64,000 bases of DNA from Firmicutes bacterium CAG:882 (lineage in GTDB: Bacteria > Bacillota > Clostridia > Lachnospirales > Lachnospiraceae). Of this stretch, positions 17,329-27,345 are shown in pieces. Below the pieces are notes generated by a model that had not been told where the DNA came from, did no database searches, and worked only from the letters and a program-made list of their open reading frames with translations. The stretch is taken from positions 1 through 64,000 of the forward strand of contig FR895425.1 of assembly GCA_000435595.1 (NCBI GenBank), read 5' to 3'. Both the position numbers and the translations under genes were made by a program. Positions within the stretch are counted from its first letter, which is position 1. Each line of letters opens with the position of its first letter.

Positions 17329-18510
17329 GTGAAAAATTATAGTGTTAAAAAGAGCTGCGTTATAATCGCATTTGCAGGGCTTGTTCTGTTTGCGGTTCTG
17401 AATGCGGGCGGTATTTCAAAGGAGATTTCACTTATAGGCAGGATTCTCATGCCGTTCTGGATTGGTATATTCATGGCATTCATACTCAATATGCTCATGG
17501 TTCCGATACAGCGTTTTCTGGCTAAGAGAATTTTTAAGAAGAACAGTAAGCCTGCCAAGCCGATATCAATAGTGCTTTCATATCTCATTTTTATACTGGT
17601 TATTGTGGCACTGCTGGCATTTGTCATACCGGAACTTACCAAGAGCATAGCAGCTTTTATCAATAACTGGGGGACATATATTTCGCAGTTCCAGAAGATG
17701 ATTAATGAACTCACGGTTAAGTATAATATAGATGCGATTGACCTTAACAGTATTGTGGAGAGTCTTTCGGACAATATTGAGGCATTCGCCAACAAGGCAC
17801 TCACATATATAGGAAATATGGTGCCGCAGGTGGTGGCATTTATGAGCAATATAGTGGGCTTTCTGTTCAATATAATTATGGCGGTTGTCATATCGGCGAA
17901 CATTCTTGTGTACAAGGAGAAGCTTATAAGCCAGATTTCGAGAACGGTCAATGTGACACTGCCAAAGTATTACGGCAGGCTTGACAAGCTTGCGGTTGTA
18001 ACGGCCGACACGTTCCGCAGATATATATCTGGACAGTGCATCGAGGCACTTATTCTTGGAGGACTTTGTTATATAGGAATGCTGATATTCAGATTTGACT
18101 ATGCGCTTCTTATAAGCACGGTTATAGCCGTCACGGCACTTATTCCGGTTGCGGGTGCATATATCGGAGGTGCGGTTGCGTTCATTCTTCTTGCAATTAT
18201 TTCTCCGATTAAGGCAATTATGTTCTTAATCTATCTTGTGGTGCTGCAGCAGATAGAGACGAATCTCATATATCCGAGGGTGGTCGGCTCATCGCTTGAG
18301 CTTCCGGGAATATGGGTTATTTTTGCAGTAACCGTAGGCGGAGGTGCATTCGGAATTCTTGGTATCATGTTCGCCGTGCCGGTCATGTCGGTTGTGTATA
18401 AGTTCGTGAGGGAAGCGGTTGTAAAAAAGGAAGAGAAACATGAGAACAGCGAAGAGAAGCACGGAAATGTTGAACAGGAAAACGAAGTGAAAAACGAGGA
18501 TAAAAGATAA
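17329..18510 (+). CDS. AI-2E family transporter (UPF0118 membrane protein)
   Basis: 393 residues from the GTG at 17329, placed 8 bases after AAAGGAGAG; an ATG 57 bases upstream has no ribosome site. About seven or eight hydrophobic segments are seen: two near the N-terminus, one at about 75-95, and a cluster in the C-terminal half with the family motif GxxxxIPxxGAYIGG. This fits the AI-2 exporter/UPF0118 family, which includes exporters of signalling molecules and Na+(Li+)/H+ antiporters, so the substrate is open. The C-terminal tail is very acidic and basic (EEKHENSEEKHGN...). It begins 61 bases past the DUF4143 gene and may share its transcript. Confidence 0.85.
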   Translation: MKNYSVKKSCVIIAFAGLVLFAVLNAGGISKEISLIGRILMPFWIGIFMAFILNMLMVPIQRFLAKRIFKKNSKPAKPISIVLSYLIFILVIVALLAFVIPELTKSIAAFINNWGTYISQFQKMINELTVKYNIDAIDLNSIVESLSDNIEAFANKALTYIGNMVPQVVAFMSNIVGFLFNIIMAVVISANILVYKEKLISQISRTVNVTLPKYYGRLDKLAVVTADTFRRYISGQCIEALILGGLCYIGMLIFRFDYALLISTVIAVTALIPVAGAYIGGAVAFILLAIISPIKAIMFLIYLVVLQQIETNLIYPRVVGSSLELPGIWVIFAVTVGGGAFGILGIMFAVPVMSVVYKFVREAVVKKEEKHENSEEKHGNVEQENEVKNEDKR

Positions 18511-18599
18511 AATACATCAAGAATTGACATTAAAAACGCACAGTTTAATTATGTAAATTTTTTCTGTTTTAGTGTTTTAAAGTATTGTAGTGATTTCTG

Positions 18600-18628
18600 T
18601 TGACAAATCAACATACAGTTGTTAAAAT
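18600..18628 (+). promoter_or_regulatory. Consensus promoter of ilvN-ilvC
   Basis: TTGACA (18600-18605), 17-base spacer, TAAAAT (18623-18628), a near-perfect SigA promoter. A second TTGACA at 18524-18529 has only a weak partner (AATTAT). Confidence 0.8.
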
Positions 18629-18631
18629 GTT

Positions 18632-18663
18632 AGATAACGTCCGATATATTTATCGGATTATCT
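18632..18663 (+). promoter_or_regulatory. Stem-loop at the start of the ilvN leader
   Basis: AGATAA-CG-TCCGATA-TATT-TATCGGA-TTATCT forms a 13-bp stem with a 2-base bulge. It begins 4 bases past the -10 box, so it is either an operator at the transcription start or a 5' stem stabilising the mRNA. No T run follows, so it is not a terminator. Confidence 0.5.
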
Positions 18664-18678
18664 ATTACGGAGGTGCTT

Positions 18679-19164
18679 ATGAAACAAAGAGTATTTTCGC
18701 TGTTGGTTGAGAATGAAGCCGGTGTGTTAAGCAGAATTGCCGGATTGTTCAGCCGCAGAGGTTACAATATCGACAGCCTTACCGTTGGAGTCACCGAGAA
18801 TCCGTCGCTGTCAAGAATGACGGTTGCAGCTTCGGGTGAGGAAGATGTTCTCGATCAGATTGAGAAACAGCTTTCCAAGCTTATTGACGTGAAGAGCATA
18901 GAGGTTCTTCCGGATGGCGTGTCGGTGTGCAGAGAGCTTATCTTATGCAGAGTGAAGTGCAATGCACAGGAGCGCTCACAGGTTATTACGGTAGCAGAGG
19001 TCTTTCGTGCGAAGATTGTTGATGTGGCACCGGAGAGTGTCATGATTGAGCTTACGGGAAATGAAGCTAAGCTCACGGCGTTCCTTGGACTTTTAGACGG
19101 ATATGAGATTCTCGACCTTGCGAGAACGGGTCTTACGGGACTTAAGAGAGGTGTCATTGCGTAG
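18679..19164 (+). CDS. ilvN: Acetolactate synthase small (regulatory) subunit
   Basis: 161 residues, the normal IlvN/IlvH size. It is the regulatory subunit of acetohydroxyacid synthase and carries the valine-binding ACT domain (SLLVENEAGVLSRIAGLFSRR, about residues 5-25, continuing GYNIDSLTVG) and a C-terminal ALS_ss_C domain (about 85-160). The start is the ATG after ACGGAGG; the GTG inside that ribosome site was rejected. ilvC follows after 54 bases with its own strong ribosome site. The catalytic subunit (ilvB) is not in the window, so it must lie elsewhere. Confidence 0.94.
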   Translation: MKQRVFSLLVENEAGVLSRIAGLFSRRGYNIDSLTVGVTENPSLSRMTVAASGEEDVLDQIEKQLSKLIDVKSIEVLPDGVSVCRELILCRVKCNAQERSQVITVAEVFRAKIVDVAPESVMIELTGNEAKLTAFLGLLDGYEILDLARTGLTGLKRGVIA

Positions 19165-20238
<1,074 letters not shown>

Positions 20239-20276
20239 GTCTTGTCTGAGCGGTGAATAATCCTATTGAATAAAAT

Positions 20277-20327
20277 AAAGCTCCGCGGGAGAATGGAGAA
20301 TATCTCCGATTTCCTGCGGAGCTTTTT
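20277..20327 (+). terminator. Rho-independent terminator of ilvNC
   Basis: AAAGCTCCGC with GCGGAGCTTT forms the outer stem and GGAG with CTCC the inner one, followed by TTTTT, about 40 bases past the ilvC stop. Confidence 0.88.
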
Positions 20328-20366
20328 ACTTTGCAATGAGGTTTTGCTGAATGATACTCCCGACGG

Positions 20367-20696
20367 TTAATTTATTTCAAGCAGCTTGTTCACGGCTGAT
20401 GTCATTTCAGGGTGTTCCCTCAGGGCAAGGATGACCTTTCTTTCGTATTCGGTGGCATTTATCGGAGTATTTTCCTTATATCCGAAGGTGCTTAAAATAT
20501 CATCGACGTGATAGATTTCACACAGAACCAGCAGCGTGTCGGCATCAGGCTGTGCCTGACCGCTTTCCCATCCGTAGAGAGTCTTGTCGGCGACGTTTAT
20601 TGATTTATCGGACAGCTTTACCACCACATCATGTACAGTCAAAGAATTCTTTTTTCTGAGCTCTTTTAAAACTTTGGCTATCATCTCATTTTTCAT
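20367..20696 (-). CDS. XRE-type helix-turn-helix regulator
   Basis: 109 residues. The N-terminal two thirds are an XRE/Cro-like helix-turn-helix domain (KELRKKNSLTVHDVVVKL... TLYGWESGQAQPDADTLLVLCEIY, about residues 8-60), and the rest is a short helical tail. The start is the ATG placed after GGAGGAAATT; a GTG 12 bases further upstream overlaps that site. It is transcribed away from the ssp-like operon, with two palindromes and the operon promoter between the two genes, so it is a candidate for its transcriptional control. That role is inferred from position only. Confidence 0.78.
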   Translation of the reverse strand: MKNEMIAKVLKELRKKNSLTVHDVVVKLSDKSINVADKTLYGWESGQAQPDADTLLVLCEIYHVDDILSTFGYKENTPINATEYERKVILALREHPEMTSAVNKLLEIN

Positions 20697-20879
20697 AATT
20701 TCCTCCACAAAACGGTATTATTCGTTTGAACAAATTTTTATAAATTTGGGTTAAAATTCTGTATTTATCATAATATGAATGCTTTCCACAAAAGCGCGTA
20801 TTTAAGCGGAAATTCAGGGAAAACATTATATTCTTATAATATCCCAGTGCATAATCAAGGTCAAACTATTCTTAGTATC

Positions 20880-20894
20880 ACAGAATTATACTGT
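20880..20894. promoter_or_regulatory. Palindromic operator candidate 1 of the ssp-like operon
   Basis: ACAGAATTATACTGT is an inverted repeat (ACAG with CTGT, plus near-symmetric centre) whose last base is the first base of the -35 hexamer. Confidence 0.45.
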
Positions 20895-20922
20895 TGAAAT
20901 TCTTATTAACAAAGACTATAAT
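20894..20922 (+). promoter_or_regulatory. Promoter of the ssp-like defence operon
   Basis: TTGAAA (20894-20899), 17-base spacer, TATAAT (20917-20922). The -10 is a perfect consensus. Transcription would start near 20929, inside or next to the second palindrome. Confidence 0.78.
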
Positions 20923-20931
20923 ATAAGAAAG

Positions 20932-20948
20932 TTCTGTGAATTACAGAA
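20932..20948. promoter_or_regulatory. Palindromic operator candidate 2 of the ssp-like operon
   Basis: TTCTGTGAATTACAGAA (TTCTGT with ACAGAA) lies at the expected transcription start and shares the half-site ACAGAA/TTCTGT with the first palindrome. Confidence 0.5.
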
Positions 20949-20978
20949 TACAGAATACATAATACTATAAGCAGAGAA

Positions 20979-21188
20979 ATGGAGCTTTGCAGGGTGGACA
21001 GACATAATGTGACACAGCGGATATCACAGTATTTACAGGAGAATCATATATCGGTTGAACAGGTTGAACGTGACCTTGGAATGGAGCGTGGCAGGCTGTC
21101 TTGTGCAAGCGGCATGGAGCTTGGGGCGGCGGAATTTCTTGAACTGTGCCATTATCTTAATGTCCCGCCTGAGAGCTTCAGAGGTTAA
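20979..21188 (+). CDS. Small helix-turn-helix-like protein, first gene of the defence operon
   Basis: 69 residues from the ATG, or 64 from a GTG at 20994 that lies nine bases after GGAG and may be the true start. The sequence (VTQRISQYLQENHISVEQVERDL, then AAEFLELCHYLNVPPESF) has the helix spacing of an XRE-type DNA-binding domain, although the recognition helix is atypical. It ends 13 bases before the PP-loop gene and so opens the operon. With the divergent XRE gene at 20367-20696 there are two possible regulators for the palindromes around the promoter. Function inferred from fold and position. Confidence 0.6.
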   Translation: MELCRVDRHNVTQRISQYLQENHISVEQVERDLGMERGRLSCASGMELGAAEFLELCHYLNVPPESFRG

Positions 21189-21201
21189 TACGGAGGAATG
21201 A

Positions 21202-22932
21202 ATGCGGCATTACAGATGCACATTGCACAACATAGAACTTAATAAAAATTACTGTGATGAATGTGAAAGCAGGGAGCATGTGGAGGTCACATCGGATATC
21301 TACTATTGTACGCATTGCAATGTACCGATTTACGAGGAAAAATGTCCGGTATGTCATGGGCAGTGCAGCAGAATTGCGGCTGATGTCAGACCTGTATTTC
21401 CAAGGGAAAGGCTTTTGTATGAGATACTTGAGGGTGAACCGCTTAAATATCTTCACTCATCCGTGTGGAATGCAAGCGGCAATTATTACATGACAGATGG
21501 CGTGTTAAAGCGCTTTAATGTTGGAAGGCTCAGTAAGCTTTCACAGGAAGATATAGATAATATAAGAGAGCAGCTGGAGAAATATGAGAAGGCTAATGAG
21601 GATAATTCGTTTTCGGAGTACATTGAGCGTTTTACAAGCTGTAACAGTGCAAGATATGATGAGATAACACAGGAGGCTGTGAGCTATATTCAGGATATAG
21701 CGGCAGCCTATGATGTGAGGGACATGTTTGTGTCATTTTCAGGCGGAAAGGATTCGACCGTCACATCAGACCTTGTTATGAGAGCGTTAAGTAATCCAAG
21801 AATACTTCATATATTCGGGGACACAACGTTAGAGTTTCCTAAGACGGAGGAATATGTAGCGCGGTTTAAGAAGGCGCATCCTATGACGCCTGTTCTCTCA
21901 TCAAGGAATAAGGAGAAGAATTTTTCGGAGCTGTGTGAGCTTATCGGACCGCCGAGCCGAGTGATGCGCTGGTGCTGTACCATTTTTAAGACGGGAGCAA
22001 TCAACAGAAAGCTTACGGCACTCTTTAAGGATAAGACGAAGATACTGGCTTTTTATGGCATAAGGAGAAGTGAGTCAGCAAGCAGGAGCAAGTATGAGAG
22101 GGAGACGCAGGGGCGGAAAATATCCAAGCAGGATACGGTATCTCCGGCAATAGACTGGATGGATTTTGATGTATGGCTCTATATTCTTAAGAGAAAGATT
22201 GATTTTAACGAGGCATACACATACGGCTATGCGAGAGTGGGGTGTTTTTGCTGTCCTAATAACAGCGTATGGTCTGAGTTTTTATCCAAGATATATATGC
22301 CTGAACAGTATGGCAGATGGCAGGAATTTCTTGTGGAATTTGCAAGGAGCATAGGAAAGCCGGATGCTGAGGAGTATGTAAGAAGCGGCAAGTGGAAGGC
22401 CAGACAAGGAGGCAATGGCATAGCCTACGCGGACAAGGCGGTTGTAAGCTTCACACCATGCGTTCTTGAGGAGAACAGTTTTAATTATGATTTATTAAGA
22501 CCTGTAAGTGAGGAATTATATGAGCTTTTCAAGCCGTTCGGATATCTTGATTTTAATATGGGAAATGCCCGCCTTGGAGAGGTATACATTCTTAATAGAC
22601 GGGGAACACCTCTTTTGAGACTTCAGGGAAGAACAGGGAGTACGCATCTTAAAATTACAATTCTCGACTACCATATTGACAAGGCAAAGAGTGTTGAGAA
22701 GGCTGAGGAGAAGGTTAAGTGTCAGCTCACCAAGTATCAGTTGTGTATGGGATGCCGTGCATGTGAGGGCGTGTGCAGGCATGGAGCGATAAGGCTTGAC
22801 AGCATGCCTGACGGAAGCACGGTTTATCACATAGATAATGAGAAATGTGTGCGGTGTGCTGAGTGTGTCAACCATTTTAATTCAGGATGCTATATGAAGA
22901 AGGTGCTTGCGGTTAAGCGAAAACAGATATAG
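21202..22932 (+). CDS. SspD/DndC-like PP-loop ATP pyrophosphatase with zinc ribbons and ferredoxin tail
   Basis: 576-residue PAPS-reductase-family protein, the probable sulfur-transfer enzyme of a phosphorothioation system. The N-terminus has Cys pairs typical of zinc ribbons (YCDEC, YYCTHC and CPVCHGQC, about residues 18-55). The PP-loop SFSGGKDST is at about 178-187 and would adenylate the DNA backbone. Later Cys motifs are MRWCCT (about 254) and VGCFCCPN (about 344). A C-terminal ferredoxin-like domain follows, with CMGCRACEGVC (about 514-524) and CVRCAEC plus a later Cys (about 551-566), enough for two 4Fe-4S clusters. Known SspD and DndC proteins use an ATP pyrophosphatase step and DndC holds an FeS cluster. 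GGAGG precedes the ATG. Without the neighbours it could only be called a PAPS-reductase-like protein. Confidence 0.78.
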   Translation: MRHYRCTLHNIELNKNYCDECESREHVEVTSDIYYCTHCNVPIYEEKCPVCHGQCSRIAADVRPVFPRERLLYEILEGEPLKYLHSSVWNASGNYYMTDGVLKRFNVGRLSKLSQEDIDNIREQLEKYEKANEDNSFSEYIERFTSCNSARYDEITQEAVSYIQDIAAAYDVRDMFVSFSGGKDSTVTSDLVMRALSNPRILHIFGDTTLEFPKTEEYVARFKKAHPMTPVLSSRNKEKNFSELCELIGPPSRVMRWCCTIFKTGAINRKLTALFKDKTKILAFYGIRRSESASRSKYERETQGRKISKQDTVSPAIDWMDFDVWLYILKRKIDFNEAYTYGYARVGCFCCPNNSVWSEFLSKIYMPEQYGRWQEFLVEFARSIGKPDAEEYVRSGKWKARQGGNGIAYADKAVVSFTPCVLEENSFNYDLLRPVSEELYELFKPFGYLDFNMGNARLGEVYILNRRGTPLLRLQGRTGSTHLKITILDYHIDKAKSVEKAEEKVKCQLTKYQLCMGCRACEGVCRHGAIRLDSMPDGSTVYHIDNEKCVRCAECVNHFNSGCYMKKVLAVKRKQI

Positions 22933-22946
22933 AAATGAGGAACAGT

Positions 22947-23849
22947 ATGTCAGAACAGACAGCTAAGAAGATAAGACTAAAGGGACATGAGACATTTATA
23001 TTGAGGGAAGGGTGGCTTGCTAAGGGTATAAGAGCTGTTGCTGATAATCCTAAGGTATTTTCCGTGTATTCAGGTGCGGATGCACTCGGCGTTGGAACTA
23101 ATATGGCAAAGGCAATACGGTATTGGCTTAAGGCCGCAGGACTTATCGAAGAGACAAAAAACGGAGTGGAGCTCAGCGCATTCGGGAAGAATGTCATGAC
23201 ATATGATTCCTATTTTGAGGACAGATTTACGTTATGGATAATACATGCACATATTGCGTCGAATGCAGAGCTTGCAACGAGCTGGTATGTGTTTTTCAAC
23301 AGAATAGGGTGTGAGGAGTACACGAGGGACGAGCTTGTGTACTCACTCAATCGTGAGCTGTGTGTGTATTCGGGCTTGCAGGAGCTGCCGGAGAGTTCTG
23401 TGTCAGCGGATGTGACAGCCATTATCAATATGTATTCGAGAGATAAGGGCAGAGATTATGACCCGGAGGAGAAGAAGCTGAGCCCGTTTGCGGAACTCGG
23501 ACTTCTGAAGCGGGACAACAGGTATGTGAGAAAGCAGACACCTGTATCGGATGATGCACTTGAGTATGCGGTTCTGTATCTGTTAAGGAGATACTTTGAA
23601 CAAGAGAAGACGGACAGCGTGAGCATAGATAAGCTCTTGACGGGAAGCGGACTTATGGGGCGTATATTTAATCTCAACCGTGTGGAGCTCAATTTTTATC
23701 TTGATAAGCTCGCAGTAGATGAATATATCACTGTTAACAGGACTGCGGGACTTGATATGGTGTATTCTCTTAGGAATATGAGCGCGCAGGATGTAATAAG
23801 TGCATATTATAAGAACAGGCAGACACTTTTAAAAGATGAGGACAGGTAA
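22947..23849 (+). CDS. SspB-like DUF4007 protein
   Basis: 300 residues with the DUF4007 signature near the N-terminus (RLKGHETFILREGWLAKGI, then DALGVGTNMAKAIRYWLKAAGL, about residues 8-65), a winged-helix-like region in the middle and a C-terminal helical part. In known Ssp systems the DUF4007 protein SspB is the nickase that opens one strand so sulfur can be inserted. The start is the ATG 6 bases after TGAGGA; the ATG that overlaps that site was rejected. It lies between the SspD-like and SspC-like genes with gaps of 14 and 9 bases, the same neighbours as in sspBCD operons. Confidence 0.8.
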   Translation: MSEQTAKKIRLKGHETFILREGWLAKGIRAVADNPKVFSVYSGADALGVGTNMAKAIRYWLKAAGLIEETKNGVELSAFGKNVMTYDSYFEDRFTLWIIHAHIASNAELATSWYVFFNRIGCEEYTRDELVYSLNRELCVYSGLQELPESSVSADVTAIINMYSRDKGRDYDPEEKKLSPFAELGLLKRDNRYVRKQTPVSDDALEYAVLYLLRRYFEQEKTDSVSIDKLLTGSGLMGRIFNLNRVELNFYLDKLAVDEYITVNRTAGLDMVYSLRNMSAQDVISAYYKNRQTLLKDEDR

Positions 23850-23858
23850 GGACAAGAT

Positions 23859-26800
23859 ATGCTTAAGGATATGGTTAAGATAGATAAGAGATTTGAAAAT
23901 TCAATTAATCTCTACCTTGATATAGATAACAGGAATAAGATAGACAGCTATGTGTATACGCGCTCATCGCAGAACATAATGGACTATTATCTGGACAATA
24001 TAGATAACGATAGGAATCATGCGACAATGCTCATCGGACCTTACGGCAAGGGCAAGTCACACATGCTTCTGGTTCTTCTTGATAAGGTGAGAAGTATGGA
24101 ACATCCATACCTCCCGATAATAATATCCGGCACGGGGGATGACCTCAATCAGGTATTTCTTATAGGACTTACCGACGCGCTTAAGAGGGCACGGCTTGAA
24201 AAGCTTGCACCTGAGAGCTATTACAGCGAAGCCGCAAGGCGTATCGGGCAGTGGAAATGTGATTTTCCCGATGCGTATGATAGATTCAAGGCAGAACTTC
24301 ATAAGCTTGGCATAGGCAGCGTCGATGATTTTACCAGGGAGCTTGGCAGGCAGTCGAAGAAAGCACTTGGCATGTTTGAGCAGATATACCCTGTTATAAC
24401 AAGCGGCAGTGAATTCAAGCCGTTTCTGATGGTCGAGACGGTGAGAATATATGAGCAGATAAGGGATGTGCTTGCGAGGGAGTATGGATATTCGGGTCTT
24501 TATATTATTTTTGATGAGTTCAGCAAGTACGTCGAGGGGCATGAGAAGGACACATTCGCTAAGGATATGAAGGTGCTGCAAGATATGTGTGAGCTGGCGG
24601 GAAGAAGTGGTGACGGAAGAATATATCTCACCTGCGTTGCACACAAGAGCATCAAGGAGTACGATGCTAAGCTCTCCGGCGAGATGAAGAACGCATTCAG
24701 AGGTGTAGAGGCAAGGCTTGATGAGGTGAGATTTGTTGTTTCCTCACAGAACAATTACGAGCTCATAGGAAATGTAATCAGGAAGGACAATAATGCTTTA
24801 AAAAGAATCCGTAGAATTGAGCGGTATTACCAAAACGCTATAAAGTCCTATAGCTTTTCATGTTTTTCGGGACTTTTTGATGAGGACGATTTCAGAAAGT
24901 ATGTTGTTGAGGGATGTTTTCCTCTTATGCCTCTCACGGCATACATGCTTTTACATATAAGTGAGAAGGTTGCACAGAATGAGAGAAGCATATTCACGTA
25001 TCTGTCGCACGACGAGAAGGGAAGTCTGTGCAGGATAGTGGAGGAGTGTACCCTTGATGAGGCAGATTACGGTGTCACGGCGGATACAATATATGATTAT
25101 TTTAAAAGCCTTTTCAGGGCTGACGGCACGGATGCACTCATACACAACGAATGGCTCAAGGCAGAGTATGCACTTGAACGTGCAGAGGATGAGGATGAAA
25201 AGAAAGTAATCAAGGTTATAGCACTTATAGGCATAATAGACAGACCTGATGAGGTATCGGCGGACATGGAGCATATCGCATGCTCCCTCAATATTACTTC
25301 AGAGGAATGCAGTGCGATAATGGACAGACTTGTGGAGCGCAAGGCGGTTATTTACCGCAGGAGAAAGCATGCTTACTGCTTCTATAACAATGTGGGGGTT
25401 GACATTCAGGCGGAAATTGCTGGCAGAGCGGCGAAGCTTCCAGCAGATGCGGATATTCTCGGAACATTGAAGAGCATATCAGAACTTGATTATGTTCTTC
25501 CGAAGAAATACAATCAGGATTTTTCGATGACAAGGTACTTTGAGTATGTGTTCATGACACCTGAGCAGATAAGCAGGCTCCCTAAGCCGTCTGTGCTTTT
25601 TGAACAGCGTTTCTCCGACGGAAAAATTGTTGCGGTTGTGTCTGAACAGCCTGTAGAGTACGATGAGCAGCTTTTTGAAAGACTTAACGATAAGAGAATA
25701 GTGGTGCTTGTGCCGCAGATGGTATTCAATCAGACGGACAATATAAGAAAATATATAGCGGCAAGGGAGCTTATCAAGGATAAGGCGTTTATCGATGAGA
25801 ACGCAGTGTTAGAGCAGGAGCTTGTCAATTATTGTGATGATGCAGCTTACGAGGTGAACAGATACTTAGAGGAGGCATTTGACACAGAAAGCGGAATGTG
25901 CCGGGTATATCATGCCAATGAGAAATATGCCGGAGGTTTCAGACATTCAATGACATTTAACATGTTTTTGAGCAGCATAATGATGGATTATTATGACAAT
26001 GCGCCTATTGTCAACAACGAGCTTATAAACAGACAGAACATATCTGCACAGAACAAAAAGGCAAGAAATAAGATAGTGGATATGATTTTGTCCAATGCTG
26101 ACTGCTCGGAATTTCTGAAGGGAACATCGCCTGAATCAACCATATATAGGGCTGTCCTTGTTAATACAGGAGTATGCGGAGGCGGAAATATTGAGTCCGG
26201 CTGTGAGCGTGTCATTATGGAAATCGACCGCTTCATTGCACAATGTGATGACAACAGATGCTCATTCAAGGTTCTGTATGACAGAATTATGGGTATGGGA
26301 TACGGAACAAGAAAGGGAATAATCCCAATATATATATCACTATGTCTTTCAAGACTGCATGATAAGCCGGTGCTGAGCTTTAAGGAGAAGGAAGTTGAAC
26401 TTGACTCGGGCACACTTGGCAATGTAAATGACGCCCCGGGGAACTATTATCTGTATGTGGAGCACAAAAGCATAGAGAAGCAGAATTACATTAATGAATT
26501 AAAAAAGCTCTTTGGTGCAGGCACCGGGCAGGATGATGACAGAGGTGTTCTTACCGGAATACTCAGATGGTTCAGGGCTCTGCCGCAGGCGGCATCCAAT
26601 ATAGGAAGGGATGCACGATGTGATGAGAACATGGCGGCTAAGCTTAAGAAGCTGTGCAGTATGCTGAGACGTCAGGATTACAACCCTCATGATTTCCTTT
26701 TTACCGAACTTCCTGCAGGGGTAGGGGCAGACAAGGGAGATTATGTATCGGCGATAGATGAACTCGTCAGGTTAAAACAGTTTCTCGACCACTATCTCGA

Positions 26801-27329
26801 GAATGTTTCATCCGAGGCGGCTTCAATTATAAAGCGCAGATGTGGTGCGGACGAGCAGGACAGCTTGAGAGCGGTTCTTGACGGTTATAATGCAAGATAT
26901 ACAGGACAGCGTAAGGACATTATTTTAAATCGACGCACACAGTCAATCGTAAGGTACATTTACGGACTGTCTACATTCGATGACGCAGAGATTGTGTCGG
27001 GATTATCTAAGCTCGTCACGGATATATATATAGATGACTGGCGCGACGGAATGCTTGAGAACTTTAAAAGAGGCTGGAATGAGTTCTGTGATGAAATCGA
27101 GAGTGAACATTCCGCCGGAAGCGGCACCGGGATAGAAAAGCTGCTCCTGGAAGGTCAGGATCAGAACCTGCTTGACGGCAGTGACACAGACGACAACAGC
27201 ACAAGCTATTTTTTAAAGAATGCAATAAGGGAAGCAATAGATGAGTTCGGTGACAGCCTTGATACCAAGGAGAAGGTCGCCGTGCTTGCGAGAGTGCTCG
27301 CCGAGCTTGTCGCCGGAGAAAATACATAG
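23859..27329 (+). CDS. SspC-like large P-loop ATPase
   Basis: 1156-residue protein with a Walker A motif GPYGKGKSHM at about residues 62-71 and a Walker B-like LYIIFDEFSKY at about 214-224, followed by a DEVRFVVSSQ block. The rest is mostly helical, without recognised domains; residues about 470-560 resemble a winged-helix segment. Size, order and linkage with DUF4007 and PP-loop genes fit SspC, the ATPase that works with SspB and SspD in single-stranded phosphorothioation. A BREX BrxC-type ATPase has a similar size and P-loop, but no other BREX gene (pglX, pglZ, brxL) is present. An AAGGA site precedes the ATG. The 3' end lies 16 bases before sspA. Confidence 0.78.
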   Translation: MLKDMVKIDKRFENSINLYLDIDNRNKIDSYVYTRSSQNIMDYYLDNIDNDRNHATMLIGPYGKGKSHMLLVLLDKVRSMEHPYLPIIISGTGDDLNQVFLIGLTDALKRARLEKLAPESYYSEAARRIGQWKCDFPDAYDRFKAELHKLGIGSVDDFTRELGRQSKKALGMFEQIYPVITSGSEFKPFLMVETVRIYEQIRDVLAREYGYSGLYIIFDEFSKYVEGHEKDTFAKDMKVLQDMCELAGRSGDGRIYLTCVAHKSIKEYDAKLSGEMKNAFRGVEARLDEVRFVVSSQNNYELIGNVIRKDNNALKRIRRIERYYQNAIKSYSFSCFSGLFDEDDFRKYVVEGCFPLMPLTAYMLLHISEKVAQNERSIFTYLSHDEKGSLCRIVEECTLDEADYGVTADTIYDYFKSLFRADGTDALIHNEWLKAEYALERAEDEDEKKVIKVIALIGIIDRPDEVSADMEHIACSLNITSEECSAIMDRLVERKAVIYRRRKHAYCFYNNVGVDIQAEIAGRAAKLPADADILGTLKSISELDYVLPKKYNQDFSMTRYFEYVFMTPEQISRLPKPSVLFEQRFSDGKIVAVVSEQPVEYDEQLFERLNDKRIVVLVPQMVFNQTDNIRKYIAARELIKDKAFIDENAVLEQELVNYCDDAAYEVNRYLEEAFDTESGMCRVYHANEKYAGGFRHSMTFNMFLSSIMMDYYDNAPIVNNELINRQNISAQNKKARNKIVDMILSNADCSEFLKGTSPESTIYRAVLVNTGVCGGGNIESGCERVIMEIDRFIAQCDDNRCSFKVLYDRIMGMGYGTRKGIIPIYISLCLSRLHDKPVLSFKEKEVELDSGTLGNVNDAPGNYYLYVEHKSIEKQNYINELKKLFGAGTGQDDDRGVLTGILRWFRALPQAASNIGRDARCDENMAAKLKKLCSMLRRQDYNPHDFLFTELPAGVGADKGDYVSAIDELVRLKQFLDHYLENVSSEAASIIKRRCGADEQDSLRAVLDGYNARYTGQRKDIILNRRTQSIVRYIYGLSTFDDAEIVSGLSKLVTDIYIDDWRDGMLENFKRGWNEFCDEIESEHSAGSGTGIEKLLLEGQDQNLLDGSDTDDNSTSYFLKNAIREAIDEFGDSLDTKEKVAVLARVLAELVAGENT

Positions 27330-27345
27330 AATCGGGGAGATACAG

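Noticed and set aside
23859..27329. BREX-type BrxC/PglY ATPase reading for the large P-loop protein
   Set aside because: No methyltransferase, PglZ or Lon-like gene is present; DUF4007, PP-loop and cysteine desulfurase neighbours fit an Ssp system better.
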